The notes below the pieces were generated by a model. That model was given only the letters and a program-made list of their open reading frames with translations. It was not told the DNA's origin and ran no database searches. Of a stretch of 6,282 bases of DNA, positions 6,115-6,282 are shown one piece after another (within the stretch, counting starts at the first letter, position 1; the number at the start of each line of letters is the position of its first letter). Source of the DNA: Treponema sp. (lineage in GTDB: Bacteria; Spirochaetota; Spirochaetia; Treponematales; Breznakiellaceae); the NCBI GenBank assembly GCA_031266635.1, contig JAISAN010000120.1:1-6282 (forward strand), in the 5' to 3' direction. A program made the translations under genes and the position numbers.

Positions 6115-6282
6115 TTACAGCCCCTGTTGGGGCTGCAAATATTGCGCCTCTCCAATCGTAGTTGCGGGGCCGTGGCCGGGGTATACGCGGATGTCCTTGT
6201 CCATAGCAAACAGGCGTTTCAGGCTTTCCATGATTTTGGCGGCGTCCCCGCCGGGAAGGTCCGTGCGGCCGTAGTCGCCCCG
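6115..6282 (-). CDS. Metallo-beta-lactamase-fold hydrolase (glyoxalase II-like), C-terminal fragment
   Basis: Read leftward from the window edge, 55 codons end at TAA (6117-6115); the N-terminal part is outside the window. The first residues, RGDYGRTDLPGGD (1-13), match the conserved stretch that follows 'GDTLF' in small glyoxalase II-like hydrolases (YcbL/GloB class). VYPGHGPATTIGE (33-45) carries the last metal-binding histidine (His37). These enzymes hydrolyse thioesters such as S-lactoylglutathione or related compounds with a two-metal centre; the true substrate here is unknown. The usual short tail 'E...NPFL' is replaced by EAQYLQPQQGL, and that tail is encoded by the inverted repeat at 6118-6135. 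The gene converges on the uptake operon and is probably functionally unrelated to it. Confidence 0.85.
   Translation of the reverse strand, partial: RGDYGRTDLPGGDAAKIMESLKRLFAMDKDIRVYPGHGPATTIGEAQYLQPQQGL
6118..6135. repeat. Perfect inverted repeat overlapping the 3' end of the leftward gene
   Basis: CAGCCCC (6118-6124) and GGGGCTG (6129-6135) form a seven-pair, GC-rich stem with a TGTT loop. Three more T-A pairs (6114-6116 with 6137-6139) are possible after one mismatch. It encodes the last residues of the leftward hydrolase and abuts its stop codon. Neither strand has a T-run directly after it. It may act as a transcript-end structure between the converging genes. Confidence 0.55.

Noticed and set aside
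1..6282. CRISPR array, tRNA, rRNA, insertion sequence or riboswitch
   Set aside because: No regularly spaced repeats, tRNA-like cloverleaf, transposase or terminal repeats were seen, and coding sequence fills almost the whole window. No non-coding stretch exceeds about 30 bases.

Overview
The window holds one tightly packed, rightward operon of six genes (positions 1 to 6085). It is followed by a short convergent intergenic region and the 3' end of a leftward gene (6115 to 6282). The organism is a diderm bacterium, because there is a TonB-dependent outer-membrane receptor with a signal peptide. Three things point, by inference only, to a spirochaete such as a gut Treponema: a formylglycine-generating-enzyme (FGE)-like protein with the 'MAKYETTQ' style of motif, predicted lipoproteins with relaxed lipoboxes, and moderately GC-rich coding with frequent CGG, GGC and CCG codons. 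No rRNA or marker gene is present to prove this.

Layout: (1) The 3' part of an FGE/SUMF1-domain protein, with its 5' end outside the window. (2) A 188-residue predicted lipoprotein of unknown family, overlapping gene 1 by ATGA. (3) A 663-residue TonB-dependent receptor, overlapping gene 2 by TGATG. (4) A lipid-anchored substrate-binding protein of the BtuF/FhuD/FepB class, 12 bases on. (5) A FecCD/BtuC-family permease, 4 bases on. (6) Its ABC ATPase, 3 bases on. A weak hairpin plus T-run lies just after gene 6. On the opposite strand is a 55-residue C-terminal fragment of a metallo-beta-lactamase-fold hydrolase (glyoxalase II-like).

How they work together: genes 3 to 6 form a complete route for a scarce metal chelate or corrinoid (vitamin B12, siderophore-iron or haem). 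The receptor crosses the outer membrane, the binding protein captures the ligand in the periplasm, and the permease and ATPase pump it across the inner membrane. The energising TonB-ExbB-ExbD complex is not in this window. The unusual part is that an FGE-like protein and a small unknown lipoprotein share the operon, with overlapping start and stop codons. This suggests accessory capture or envelope proteins dedicated to the same uptake system. The substrate cannot be decided from the sequence seen here. The operon promoter, and any cobalamin riboswitch or Fur-type operator, would lie upstream of position 1.
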